Below are positions 6,886-14,967 of a stretch of 64,000 nucleotides of DNA, one piece after another. The notes under the pieces were generated by a model, which worked only from the letters and a program-made list of their open reading frames with translations, was not told the origin of the DNA and did no database searches. Position 1 is the first letter of the stretch, and every line of letters starts with the position of its first letter. This DNA is from Streptomyces mirabilis (lineage in GTDB: Bacteria; Actinomycetota; Actinomycetes; Streptomycetales; Streptomycetaceae). Location: NCBI RefSeq assembly GCF_018310535.1, contig NZ_CP074102.1:992001-1056000 (forward strand), in the 5' to 3' direction. The translations under genes and the position numbers were made by a program.

Positions 6886-8619
6886 ATGATTCCCCGGATC
6901 CAAAAGCGCGGCCAGCGCACCATCGGTCTCCTGTATTACCTCTACGGGCCGGGCAAGTATGAGGAGCACACCGACCCGCACCTCGTCGCCTCTTGGGATC
7001 ACAACGCTCCCGACCCCGGACGGGACGCCACCGCGACCCTCAAGCAGCTCCAGCAGCTCCTGGACCAGCCCGTCGAGAACATCGACCAGGCGCAACGCCC
7101 GAAGAAGCACGTGTGGCACCTGTCCGTACGCAACGGTGGCGAGGACCGGATCCTGACGGACGAGGAATGGGGCGACGTGGCCCGCCGCATGGTCGCCGCC
7201 GCCGGGATCGACGACCCCGAGGCGGGAGCGGGTTGCCGGTGGGCGGCCGTGCGGCACGCCGACGACCACATCCACATCGTCGCGACCCTCGTCCGCGAAG
7301 ACGGGTACAAACCCGACCTCGACAACGACGCCCACCGCGTCCAGGCCCAGGCCCGCGCCCTCGAAGCAGAGCTGAGCCTGCGCCGCCTCAACAAGGGTGA
7401 CGGCACCTCGGCGAAGCGCCCCACCAGCGCCGAGCGACACAAGGCCCAGCGCCAGGGCCGCGAGCGCACCGCGCGGGAGGAACTGCGCGAGACCGTACGC
7501 CGAGCGGTGACCGGCGCTCGAAGCGAAGCGGAGTTCTTCGACCGCCTCGCCGCCGCCGGCCTCCTGATCCGCACGCGCGAAGCCCCCTCCGGCGACCTGC
7601 TCGGATACAAGGTCGCTCTGCTGGACGACCACAACAAGGACGGCGAGCCCGTGTTCTACCCCGGAGTGCGCCTGGCCCCGGACCTGTCCCTGCCACGGAT
7701 CCGTGAGCGCTGGTCCGCCGACCAGACCCCATCCACACATGCTCCCGGCCGTGCCAGTGCGGCCAACCCGGCTGCCGCACGCCGGAAAACAGCGTCGGCC
7801 GCCTGGAAGGCGATCACCATCGTCGAGCACGGTGACGACGCGGTCGCCGCCGCCCACATCGCTGCGGCCGGCGAAGTCCTGGACGCCCTCGCGAAGACGT
7901 CCGCCGCACACACCCGCCGCGAACTACGGGACGCCGCCTTCGCGTTCGAGCGGGCCTCCCGCTCCCACGTACGTGCCGAGCGCGGGCACGACCGCGCCCT
8001 GCGGCAGGCCGCCCGCGACCTCGTCCACGGCGGTCCCGCACTCGGCCGGGGCGAGGACGGAGCGAGCACCGCAATGGCGATCGACATGCTGTTCTTCCTC
8101 ATCACCGCGACCAAGCACTGGCACGCCAAGAAGGGACACGCGCAGCAGGCTGCTGCCGCCCGTGAGGCAGCCGAGCACCTTCGCGCCGCCTACGAACAAG
8201 CCGCCGCCCAGCCCCTCGGCGTGCTCTACCAGCACGGCCGGCGCCTGAACCGACCGGCGCTTCAGCGACAGACGGTGGTGCTGCGCGAGGCGCTGCCGAC
8301 CTTGGCCAAGCAGATCCTCGCCGAGCCCGGCTGGTACGCCCTGGCCGCGACCATCGTGGAAGCCGAAGCCGCCGGCCACGACCCGGCCACTCTCCTGTCC
8401 GACGCAGTGGAGCGTCGCGAACTCGACACCGCGGAATCGGTCAGCGACGTACTGGTGTGGCGGATACGGCGGATGGCCGATCTGGCAGCCGACGCTACCG
8501 GGATGCCGATGCCGGAGAACAGCACGGCAAAGAGCCCGACGACCGCGCGCCCGGCGGCGGCCCGCACCACCGCCTCTGGCCGCCGTTTCGGTGAAGAGGC
8601 GCCGGGCAATACACGATGA
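6886..8619 (+). CDS. mobA: Relaxase/mobilisation nuclease (MobA/VirD2-like, MOBP type)
   Basis: The relaxase nicks oriT, stays covalently bound to the 5' end of the transferred strand and pilots it to the coupling protein. In 577 residues the N-terminal catalytic domain is clear: a Tyr-rich segment at 17-25 (YYLYGPGKY), then the metal-binding motif with H124, H128 and H130 (RHADDHIHIVATLV). A long helical C-terminal region follows (about 200-577), probably contacting MobC and the secretion channel. The family is the Streptomyces relaxase group often annotated as a mobilisation protein. A second, degenerate copy of the catalytic domain is encoded at 54025-54870. The start is the ATG after AGCAGC; it leaves the conserved N-terminus intact. 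Confidence 0.88.
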   Translation: MIPRIQKRGQRTIGLLYYLYGPGKYEEHTDPHLVASWDHNAPDPGRDATATLKQLQQLLDQPVENIDQAQRPKKHVWHLSVRNGGEDRILTDEEWGDVARRMVAAAGIDDPEAGAGCRWAAVRHADDHIHIVATLVREDGYKPDLDNDAHRVQAQARALEAELSLRRLNKGDGTSAKRPTSAERHKAQRQGRERTAREELRETVRRAVTGARSEAEFFDRLAAAGLLIRTREAPSGDLLGYKVALLDDHNKDGEPVFYPGVRLAPDLSLPRIRERWSADQTPSTHAPGRASAANPAAARRKTASAAWKAITIVEHGDDAVAAAHIAAAGEVLDALAKTSAAHTRRELRDAAFAFERASRSHVRAERGHDRALRQAARDLVHGGPALGRGEDGASTAMAIDMLFFLITATKHWHAKKGHAQQAAAAREAAEHLRAAYEQAAAQPLGVLYQHGRRLNRPALQRQTVVLREALPTLAKQILAEPGWYALAATIVEAEAAGHDPATLLSDAVERRELDTAESVSDVLVWRIRRMADLAADATGMPMPENSTAKSPTTARPAAARTTASGRRFGEEAPGNTR

Positions 8620-8650
8620 GCCCCGCCGCAGGTGCGACTGCGCTTGTACG

Positions 8651-9466
8651 TCAGAGGAACTCGTGGACGCCGCGCAATCTGGTGCGCAGCTTGACCTGGG
8701 TTGCACGGCTGTCGAGTCGGACGTCGAGTGCGCCGGGAAGCGCGGTGGCTACCCGAAGGCCCTCCGGCAGACGGCAAGCGTCGAGCCCGTCGCGCTGGGC
8801 GATGAGAAGTCCAAGGCCGTGACGACTCACGGCGTCGGGACCTGCAAGGTGGTGGATGCCGCGCGCGTCGGTGGAGGCCAGCTCCAGCAGTGCGGCGGCG
8901 AGGTCACCGACATGCACCGGGCAGCGGATGTCGTCGGTGAACAGGGATCCGGTTCGGCAGCCGGTCGCGAGGTCGTGTACAAGGCGTACATGCTCGGACT
9001 GGATGCCGCCGATGATCAGTGAGGTACGGGCGATGGCGGCGTCCGGGGCCAGAAGCCGGATGCCGGTCTCCGCCGCGGCCTTCGCCGCGCCGTACGGGGT
9101 GACGGGATCGGGGAGGCAGGATTCGTCGTAGTGGACGCGGGTGCCGGAGAACACGGCGTCACTGCTTACGTGAACGAGGCGGCAGTTGTGCTTCGCGACG
9201 GTCATCGCCAGGCGGACGGGACCTTCGGCCGTGACTGCCCAGTTGGCGCTGCCGCTGCTCGCGTTGATGACCAGGCAGGGGGCAAGCGAGGCGACGACCT
9301 CTTCGACACGGTCGCCGTCCCGCAGGTCCAGGTCGTACCAAGTGGCCTCCCGACTGCTGCCCGGCCTGGTCGCGAAGGTCGCGGCGGTGAGATACCCGGC
9401 GGCAGCTGCCTGGCGGACCAACTCGGTGCCCAGGAACCCGCTGCCGCCAACGATGAGGACAGTCAT
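8651..9466 (-). CDS. NAD(P)-dependent SDR, RmlD-like sugar-nucleotide reductase
   Basis: This 271-residue Rossmann protein belongs to the extended SDR/RmlD group, which reduces nucleotide-linked 4-keto sugars or related substrates. The cofactor motif is at the N-terminus (MTVLIVGGSGFLGTELVRQA). VHVSSDAVFSG carries the catalytic Ser region, and TPYGAAKAAAE the YxxxK pair (Tyr, Lys). The length fits dTDP-4-dehydrorhamnose reductases (about 280-300). The gene is convergent with the relaxase, whose stop is 31 bases away, and has no other sugar-pathway gene nearby, so it is probably cargo, not part of transfer. Its substrate cannot be told from the sequence. Confidence 0.8.
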   Translation of the reverse strand: MTVLIVGGSGFLGTELVRQAAAAGYLTAATFATRPGSSREATWYDLDLRDGDRVEEVVASLAPCLVINASSGSANWAVTAEGPVRLAMTVAKHNCRLVHVSSDAVFSGTRVHYDESCLPDPVTPYGAAKAAAETGIRLLAPDAAIARTSLIIGGIQSEHVRLVHDLATGCRTGSLFTDDIRCPVHVGDLAAALLELASTDARGIHHLAGPDAVSRHGLGLLIAQRDGLDACRLPEGLRVATALPGALDVRLDSRATQVKLRTRLRGVHEFL

Positions 9467-9616
9467 GGCATGCCACGGTAGACGGTCCTCACATCGCTGG
9501 AAGCGCCTCGCCCAGAGCGGGCCCCGGCCCCAGGAAGCGAGGAAACACCTTACGACCTGCCCGAAAGTGACTGTGGACTTTGTGAATTGAAACCGCCGGG
9601 GGCGTGGGGCACGATC

Positions 9617-10105
9617 ATGAAGCGCGCAGGACGAGATGACGAGGTAGAGGAGGACGCCAGGGTGTTTCACCGGAGACGCCGCCGGGCCAAGGAGCCGAGC
9701 GAAGGGCAGAGGCAGTTCGCCGAGCTGCACGCGCAGCTGCAGGGCCAGGTTCCGCCCGGCTTCGGAGTGCCGGCGCCTGAGCCGGAGCCCGCCGAGCCGG
9801 CCGCCGTCGTGGACGACTTCCTTCCGCCGGAACTGCGGGTACCGAGCCACGACCAGGTCGACGGCAAGATGATGCCCTGGGCGCAGCCGCTCGTCCTCGA
9901 CGGCGAGATGGTCGCCTGTGCCGAGTGCGGCGCGTATCGGGACTGGCTCATCCTCTCGACCCGCGGTGAGATCTGGCTGCGCTGCCGGGCAGGCCATCAG
10001 CAGCAGGAGACCCGCATCGACACCGCCTGGTACAACCGGCACTCCGGGCCGGCGGACGCGACGCACGCCACGTTCGAGGACTGCCTGCGCCACCTCGGGC
10101 ACTGA
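9617..10105 (+). CDS. Hypothetical protein with zinc-ribbon-like C-terminus
   Basis: The protein has 162 residues. The first half is charged (RRRRRAKEPSEGQRQFAELH) and then rich in Pro and Glu. The second half contains CAECGAYRDW and, about 22 residues later, CRAGHQQQ. Together these give a C-x2-C...C-x2-H zinc-ribbon-like arrangement. The final part is acidic and aromatic. The ATG was preferred to an upstream TTG because that one has no ribosome binding site. It is followed 80 bases later by a lipoprotein gene on the same strand. I do not recognise a named family. Confidence 0.65.
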   Translation: MKRAGRDDEVEEDARVFHRRRRRAKEPSEGQRQFAELHAQLQGQVPPGFGVPAPEPEPAEPAAVVDDFLPPELRVPSHDQVDGKMMPWAQPLVLDGEMVACAECGAYRDWLILSTRGEIWLRCRAGHQQQETRIDTAWYNRHSGPADATHATFEDCLRHLGH

Positions 10106-10184
10106 CCACCACCCCTACGCCCCCACCGGGCCCGCGGGCCTGCACTGACCACCCGTCGCCTAGCACCAAGGGGTCAGTTCCGTC

Positions 10185-10880
10185 ATGCGCGTTCGCGTCG
10201 CCACCACCGCCCTCGGTATCACCGCCGCCCTCCTCGCCCTGCCCGCCTGCTCCCCCGACACCACCGGAGACAAGCACAAGACCCCCTCCGCCGCCCGGGC
10301 GAAAAAGCCGTCCGGTGGCGTCCAGGTGACGGCCGCGCTCTCCTCGGCCGCGCTCGCGTCCCGCCTGCTCGACCCGAGCGACCTCGGCAACGGCTACCTG
10401 CCCAAGCCGGAGAGTCCCGCCCAGCACGACGACGTCACCGTCATCGGCTGCCCGGCCCTGAGCGGACTGGGCGGCGACGCGGCGACCGGCGGCACGCTCG
10501 CCTTCCCGCACAAGGCGAAGGCGGACTTCACCTACGGCAACAGCTCCTCGGAGATCTCCGAGGAGCTGTACAGCGACAGCGCGAAGAAGCTCTCCGACGG
10601 CATCGACCGGATCTTCGACGCCATGACCGGCTGCCCCACCTATCAAGTCGTCGCGGGCGGCACCCCGGTCGACGTGACCTCGCAGAAGCTGTCCGCACCC
10701 CACGCCGGCGGTGACGAGCAGTGGAGCCAGCTCCTGACGTTCACCGCCGGGGGACGGAGCACCGTGGTCAAGCAGACCGCGATCCGCGACGGGAGCCTGC
10801 TGCTGGTCGTCTCCGGCTCCCCGGCCCTCGTCGACCGCCACCTCGACAAGGCCCTCGCCAAGGCCACGGCGACGAGCTGA
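10185..10880 (+). CDS. Secreted lipoprotein
   Basis: The 231-residue product has a classical lipoprotein signal: basic N-terminus, hydrophobic core and lipobox LPAC with the lipidated cysteine at position 22. The mature protein begins with a Lys/Thr/Ser linker and then a compact extracellular domain with a cysteine pair (GCPAL and GCPTY) likely to form a disulfide. The overall layout (LLDPSDLGNGY, then DVTVIGCPAL, a helix, GCPTYQVV, and TFTAGGRSTVVKQTAIRDGS) resembles actinobacterial sensor-type extracellular domains of the PknH group. It should be anchored to the outer face of the membrane. It lies between cargo genes and ends at a strong hairpin. Confidence 0.8.
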   Translation: MRVRVATTALGITAALLALPACSPDTTGDKHKTPSAARAKKPSGGVQVTAALSSAALASRLLDPSDLGNGYLPKPESPAQHDDVTVIGCPALSGLGGDAATGGTLAFPHKAKADFTYGNSSSEISEELYSDSAKKLSDGIDRIFDAMTGCPTYQVVAGGTPVDVTSQKLSAPHAGGDEQWSQLLTFTAGGRSTVVKQTAIRDGSLLLVVSGSPALVDRHLDKALAKATATS

Positions 10881-10897
10881 CCTGCGTGCACGTCACG

Positions 10898-10933
10898 CTG
10901 CTGCCTCCGACCACCACAGGTCGGGGGCAGCAG
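10898..10933. terminator. Hairpin terminator after the lipoprotein gene
   Basis: CTGCTGCCTCCGACC and GGTCGGGGGCAGCAG pair around a six-base loop (15-bp stem with one mismatch), 18 bases after the lipoprotein stop. The converging frame on the other strand ends just beyond it, so it may work in both directions. Confidence 0.7.
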
Positions 10934-10937
10934 TGCG

Positions 10938-11213
10938 TTACGGACTGACACGTGGAGCAGCGCGAGCGGCTTGGCCTGGCACCCAGGCTCGGACCTGGCC
11001 GGGCTGTACGTAGAGCACGTTCGGGTTGTGACTGCGCGGCCCGTAGCCGCTGGAGGCGTCGACGAGCAGGTACGCGCCCGGGGAAACGTGCCAGTTCCAG
11101 AACCAGGCATCCTGCTGCCGCCCGGTGTCGCACCAGGTCACGACAACTTTGGAGCCACGGCGGCCGTGCTGGTAGACCCGTGAAACCTGGAGGAGCTGCC
11201 CCTGCCCGGAGCT
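10938..11213 (-). pseudogene. Remnant of a small secreted or hypothetical gene
   Basis: An open frame ending here encodes a coding-looking stretch (VYQHGRRGSKVVVTWCDTG, then WFWNWHVSPGAYLLVDASS) with high third-position GC. The frame is closed upstream by a TGA at 11214-11216 and has no start with a ribosome binding site; the only in-frame start is a GTG in the middle of the coherent segment (11141). The missing N-terminus suggests a decayed gene. An expressed 67-residue product from the internal GTG is the alternative. Confidence 0.4.
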
Positions 11214-11231
11214 TCAGTGCTGCTGGAATGC

Positions 11232-11360
11232 CTACCACTGCGCCGCGAGGGCGGCTGTGCGCTGGCGCCGTGAACGGACCACCAACGCGATCATCACGGC
11301 GATGATGAGAACGCTGACCAGAAAGACGCCGAGGCTGGGGTGCATCGCCGCATCCTGCAT
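11232..11360 (-). CDS. Small single-pass membrane protein
   Basis: The 42-residue frame starts MQDAAMHPSL and consists mainly of one transmembrane helix (VFLVSVLIIAVMIALVV) followed by a basic RSRRQRT anchor. Either the ATG at its start or the second ATG five codons on could be used; GGAA lies 2-5 bases ahead of the first ATG. Short proteins of this shape are frequent in Streptomyces. I see no domain that would give a function. Confidence 0.5.
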   Translation of the reverse strand: MQDAAMHPSLGVFLVSVLIIAVMIALVVRSRRQRTAALAAQW

Positions 11361-11432
11361 CGTTCCATCAACGGGCGGCCATTCTTCCTCGGCGTCGAAG
11401 ACCGAACGGCCACTTCACCCGAGAAGCAAGAA

Positions 11433-11466
11433 AGTCCGGCACCCCCAACTGGGAGGGTGCCGGACT
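11433..11466 (-). terminator. Strong hairpin terminator
   Basis: AGTCCGGCACCC and GGGTGCCGGACT form a perfect 12-bp stem with a ten-base loop, 28 bases beyond the stop of the DUF317 gene on the minus strand. Confidence 0.75.
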
Positions 11467-11494
11467 GCGATCGTCGAGAGATACGAGCGGGACG

Positions 11495-12316
11495 TTAGAT
11501 GGCCGGCGCGCGCAGGAGGCGCTCCCGGGTGGCCTCGGGCAGTACCCGCCGCAGGACCGGCGCGGTCGAGCTGAGGGACGCGGCGAACGCGGCGACGAGA
11601 TCGTGCGGGACGCTGGCGGCGAACGATGCCGCCCACAGACACGGTGCGCCCAGCGCGGGCTCGGCCCACGCCTGCCATCCGACCGGTTCCGTGTCGTCGG
11701 CCTCGGCGGACAGGGTCCGCAGGTCGGCGTCCTGGATGAGGGGCGGGACCTCGCCGAGGCTGATGTGCGAGGTGAACGTCGGGTCCGTCGCCGCCGCCTG
11801 GGGCTGGTCGATATCGCGGAACCATCCGTGAGCGGCGACAGCATCAAGGACCACCTCGGATCCGGCGAGCGACACGGCAGGCTGCTCGCTTGCGTCGAGC
11901 GCGACGAGGAAGTCGACCACCGCCTCCCCGGGGACGTCGCGGGTGAAGTAGGCCGACCACTGGGCGAGCGGGCTGCTCGCCTCGGCTCGGGCGGAGACCT
12001 GCCAGGCGATCGGCAGCTCGCCCAGGTGGAACGGCTCGTCCGCCAGGCCCCACTGGGCCCAGCGCAGGGCGTCGGGGCTGATGTGCAGGACGGTGCTGCG
12101 CAGGACCTGGCGGTCCTCCGGGGCCTCGTCCGGCTCATGCCGTCCGCGGACGATCGTCAGGCTCGTCCAGCCCAGGCCGGCGAGCGTGTCGGCGACGACG
12201 TCGAATAGGCGCCCATCATCACCGGCCAGATGCCGGGGACCGACCCAGAACGCGGGCTGCCCGCCGCGCGGAGTGGACGAGTCGAGCGAGAAGTCGGGGT
12301 ACAGGGGCGCCTCCAA
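11495..12316 (-). CDS. DUF317-family protein
   Basis: DUF317 proteins occur in many copies on Streptomyces plasmids and chromosomal islands, and their function is unknown. The 273 residues carry two copies of the module. The first opens with the signature WVGPRHLAGDD; both end with a hydrophobic strand followed by the TP/VP..LVAAF..SL helix (VPGEAVVDFLVALDAS and VPHDLVAAFAASLSS). The fold is presumably alpha/beta with conserved Trp residues (GWTSLTI, GWQAWAE). No signal peptide or membrane segment is present. It is followed by a terminator and preceded by two small genes on the same strand, one of them a single-module DUF317 protein. Confidence 0.85.
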   Translation of the reverse strand: MEAPLYPDFSLDSSTPRGGQPAFWVGPRHLAGDDGRLFDVVADTLAGLGWTSLTIVRGRHEPDEAPEDRQVLRSTVLHISPDALRWAQWGLADEPFHLGELPIAWQVSARAEASSPLAQWSAYFTRDVPGEAVVDFLVALDASEQPAVSLAGSEVVLDAVAAHGWFRDIDQPQAAATDPTFTSHISLGEVPPLIQDADLRTLSAEADDTEPVGWQAWAEPALGAPCLWAASFAASVPHDLVAAFAASLSSTAPVLRRVLPEATRERLLRAPAI

Positions 12317-12331
12317 GGGCTCGATGCGGGT

Positions 12332-12622
12332 CTAGTTGCCGCCAGCACGGCGGCGGGGGCGGCGCGGGGGCGCCTGAACGGGGCCCTGCCACGTCAGGGC
12401 GACGGCGACCTCGGGCGGCAAGTGGCCGAGCTGTGCGTCCTCGTCGCGCCCTTCGGCGAGGTAGACGACGGTCCGGCCGGTCTCGTCCACGGACTGCACG
12501 ACCTGCGCCAAGCGGTGGGCCATCGGAAAGAACGGATTCATGGCCTGGCGGACCGGAGCACTCCGGTCGAAGCCCGACAGCAGGTCGATGAGATCGCCGA
12601 CGGTCATCTCCGGGGACGTCAC
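12332..12622 (-). CDS. Small hypothetical protein
   Basis: This 96-residue protein begins MTSPEMTVGDLIDLLSGFDR and continues with a short alpha/beta sequence (RTVVYLAEGRDEDAQLGHL), ending in a basic tail. The MTVGDLIDLLS...D..APVR pattern is common to small Streptomyces proteins encoded next to DUF317 genes, but no function is known to me. It lies 15 bases upstream of the DUF317 gene, so the two are probably one transcript. Confidence 0.65.
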   Translation of the reverse strand: MTSPEMTVGDLIDLLSGFDRSAPVRQAMNPFFPMAHRLAQVVQSVDETGRTVVYLAEGRDEDAQLGHLPPEVAVALTWQGPVQAPPRRPRRRAGGN

Positions 12623-12678
12623 GAACAGCCTCCTGGGGTACGGGGAAACGGGGAGCAGTGGAAACGGTCAGCGGCCGG

Positions 12679-12714
12679 CAGACAGCCGACCGCTCGCAGG
12701 GCGAGGGCTGTCTG
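12679..12714 (-). terminator. Hairpin between the single-module DUF317 gene and the next gene
   Basis: CAGACAGCC pairs with GGCTGTCTG (9 bp), and an inner CTCGC/GCGAG stem continues the structure. It lies just after the stop of the upstream minus-strand gene and could limit read-through into the next two genes. Confidence 0.5.
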
Positions 12715-12730
12715 TCGGTGTCCCGCGCTG

Positions 12731-13084
12731 TCATAGGAGGCGTGAGGTCTCCAGCACGCGCGCCACGGCGGCGGCGACGATGTCGGCCGGCGTCTCGGTG
12801 TCGAACGACAGGTGGTACCCGCGCACCTTGGCCGTGCCGGTGACGGCGATCTTCCATCCCTCGCCGTCCGTGCCGGGGCGGCCGAGCGGGAACCAGCCGA
12901 GGTAGAACCGGCCGTCCTTGGAACTGACGTGCACGTCCGCGCGGTCATCCACAATCAGGTGGAAGTCCTCCGCGGAGAACTGGTCCATGACCAGCGTGGG
13001 CTGGCCGGGACCTAGCTGCCACTCGCGCAGCCGCAGGGCTTCGACGGTGGTGGAGAAACCGGGACCAACAGACGCTACGGTCAC
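12731..13084 (-). CDS. Single-module DUF317-like protein
   Basis: The product has 117 residues when read from the GTG that follows GAGAGG at a spacing of 9 to 10 bases. A TTG two codons upstream is too close to that site. It contains one DUF317-type unit: an N-terminal strand segment, then DDRADVHVSSKDGRFYLGWF, WKIAV, and the closing helix TPADIVAAAVARVLE. Full-length relatives have two units, so this is either a natural short form or a half-gene. It is the first gene of a small minus-strand group with the 96-residue protein and the two-module DUF317 gene. Confidence 0.7.
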   Translation of the reverse strand: MTVASVGPGFSTTVEALRLREWQLGPGQPTLVMDQFSAEDFHLIVDDRADVHVSSKDGRFYLGWFPLGRPGTDGEGWKIAVTGTAKVRGYHLSFDTETPADIVAAAVARVLETSRLL

Positions 13085-13576
13085 GGGCAATCACCTCTCT
13101 GACCTGGGGTTTCTTGCAAGGTCGTCTACGTTGACATGCCCTCACGCACGTTGGCCAGTCTTTCCGCGGTCTTTCCTGTCTGCCCCCGGCGAACTTGTGG
13201 TCTGTCCCATTGTGGGATCTCACATCCCGTGTCATTTTCTCCGGCGCAGTCTCATGCCGATGTCATATCGCAGGTCAGCGGCTCGTATCGAACACGAGAG
13301 CTGAGGAAATGACACGGAAGCTGAGACAACCGACCGATGACACGACGTGAGACGCCAGACAAAACCGCAGGTCAGATGCCCCGTCGCGGCGGAGTCGGCA
13401 ATTGACAGGTGGGGATGGACGATTGGCAGGCATCGCGAGCGCCACGGGCGGGTTCTCCCGCTTTTAGTCGCGCTTGCACTGCCGGGCAGTGACCGGGGCG
13501 ACGACCAGACAACAGGCCGACTTCAATTCGCGGCTGAGGCCCGCCCCCTCAACGGGCCAAGGAAGCCGTACGGGAA
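13085..13576. other. Intergenic region with an inverted repeat
   Basis: About 490 bases separate two minus-strand genes. The region is less GC-rich than its surroundings. CCGTGTCATTT near 13227-13238 is matched by its complement AAATGACACGG at 13308-13318, and TGTCAT or ATGACA recurs in between and after. It should contain the promoter of the DUF317 group and perhaps an operator. No open frame here has convincing coding character. Confidence 0.45.
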
Positions 13577-14743
13577 TCAGGGGTTCGTGACGCGCGGTTG
13601 CCGAGGGACGGCCTGAGTGAGATCGGCCAACAGGGCCGATGGGATGACCGTGTTGGCGCCGGACCTGCCGCTCGTCGCTTCGGTCATAAGAGCCGCGTCC
13701 AAGGCGGCGGCGGCTTGCGCTGCGAGCTGCACACCGTCAAGGGGCTTGCGCTTCGTCTGTTCTTTGGCCTTGGCGCGCTGGTCCTCCGTGTTGCCCCTGA
13801 CCAGCTGGGCGTACCCAATGAGGCACATCCCGAGAGAGGTGAAGGCAAGGAGATAGGCACTCGTGACGGCGGCCTGCGTGAAGTATGTGCGGGCGAAGGT
13901 CTCGATGTCGTCCACTGGTAGGCGGGACAGGACGATGTCCCGAGTCAGTTTGTCGAACCCAAAAGGGCCCCAGAGCCCGTAGCCCACGATGGCGAGTGTG
14001 GGCAGCTTCCGTACGGGCCAGATGTCCCGCGTAAACACGCGCAGCCCGAGGAACGCGGCGATGGGCATCGCGACGACCGTCAGCACGGCGAGGAGGAACA
14101 GGTTGGGCCAGCCGCCGAGGGCTGCTAACCCTGCCTTCCCCGCTACAGCACGCCGCGCGTGCCGGATGGCGGCGGACTCGTACATGAACGCCATCAGACG
14201 GTTCATGTCCTCATCGGCGTTGCGCCGCCGCTTGATCAGCACTACCTCTCGGCCGTTGCCGCCGCTCTCCTCCTGCTCGGGCTCCGGGCGGATGACACCG
14301 AGGACGACGTCCCTGACGATGCCTGCCAGCCGTTCCGGCGTGACCAAGTGCTCGCCGCGCTCAGTGCGTACACCGGAACGCCTTGGTGCTGTGCGTGTGT
14401 TGGGGCGGCCAGGCTGCGATGTGGGACTGGAGTACTGGTGGACAGCCGCGGGAATCGCGCCGACCGGCTCCAGGCCACCAAAGTCGAACCACTCGCCCTC
14501 GCGTCGATAGTCGGCAAATGCCTGGTGCAGTAGGGCCTCCAGCTCTCAGCCACCGAGCGTGTACCACAGCACTTCGAGACGATCGGGGTTGCCGGTCTGT
14601 AGTTCCTTGAGCCCCTTCTTCGGGCTGACGCTAGTGCCGATCTTGACGCGGGTCGATCCGGCGGAGCCGATCACGTACACATAGGAGTCGCCGCCCGGCG
14701 TGGAAGAGGTCACGGTCTCGACTGTACGGGGGCCCACTGACAT
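13577..14743 (-). pseudogene. GIY-YIG/T5orf172-type membrane protein interrupted by an in-frame TGA
   Basis: Read through one stop, the frame encodes about 387 residues. The N-terminus (YVYVIGSAGSTRVKIGTSVS, then LKELQTGNPDRLEVLWYT) is the start of a T5orf172/MUG113 GIY-YIG nuclease domain. It should continue directly with ELEALLHQAFADYRREGEWF, but a TGA at 14546-14548 lies between the GG and the ELE, exactly in frame. The second half has a charged linker and two strongly hydrophobic segments (LFLLAVLTVVAMPIAAFLGL and VTSAYLLAFTSLGMCLIGYA). A CGA to TGA change would explain the stop. Without read-through only a 65-residue fragment and an internal-start membrane fragment are made. It borders OLD and PD-(D/E)XK genes, so a defence role is possible. 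Confidence 0.75.
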
Positions 14744-14967
14744 GCCATGGCCCTTGCGGGACTGTGCTTGGAGGCTTGCGGGGTGCGGGGCCCGGCACCG
14801 GAGTCCCGGCGAGTGGCGTAGCGCGTCAGTCGATCCTCAAGGCCGCAAGTCGGCAGGCCCATCAAACCAGGATCCGGCGTGTCAGTCTTCCTGATCTGGC
14901 GAGAAGCAGCTGGCCTTCGCAGATTCTGGAAGGATCGTCGCCAGCAGCCAATGGACGGGGGCACAGG

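Noticed and set aside
13347..13616. Plus-strand frame of 89 codons between 13.3 and 13.6 kb
   Set aside because: It lacks a ribosome binding site, shows mixed codon use, and its end runs antisense into the clear coding end of the GIY-YIG gene.
14546..14548. TGA as a selenocysteine codon
   Set aside because: No selenoprotein family is involved, no SECIS-like hairpin is obvious, and the position is not a redox site in GIY-YIG domains.
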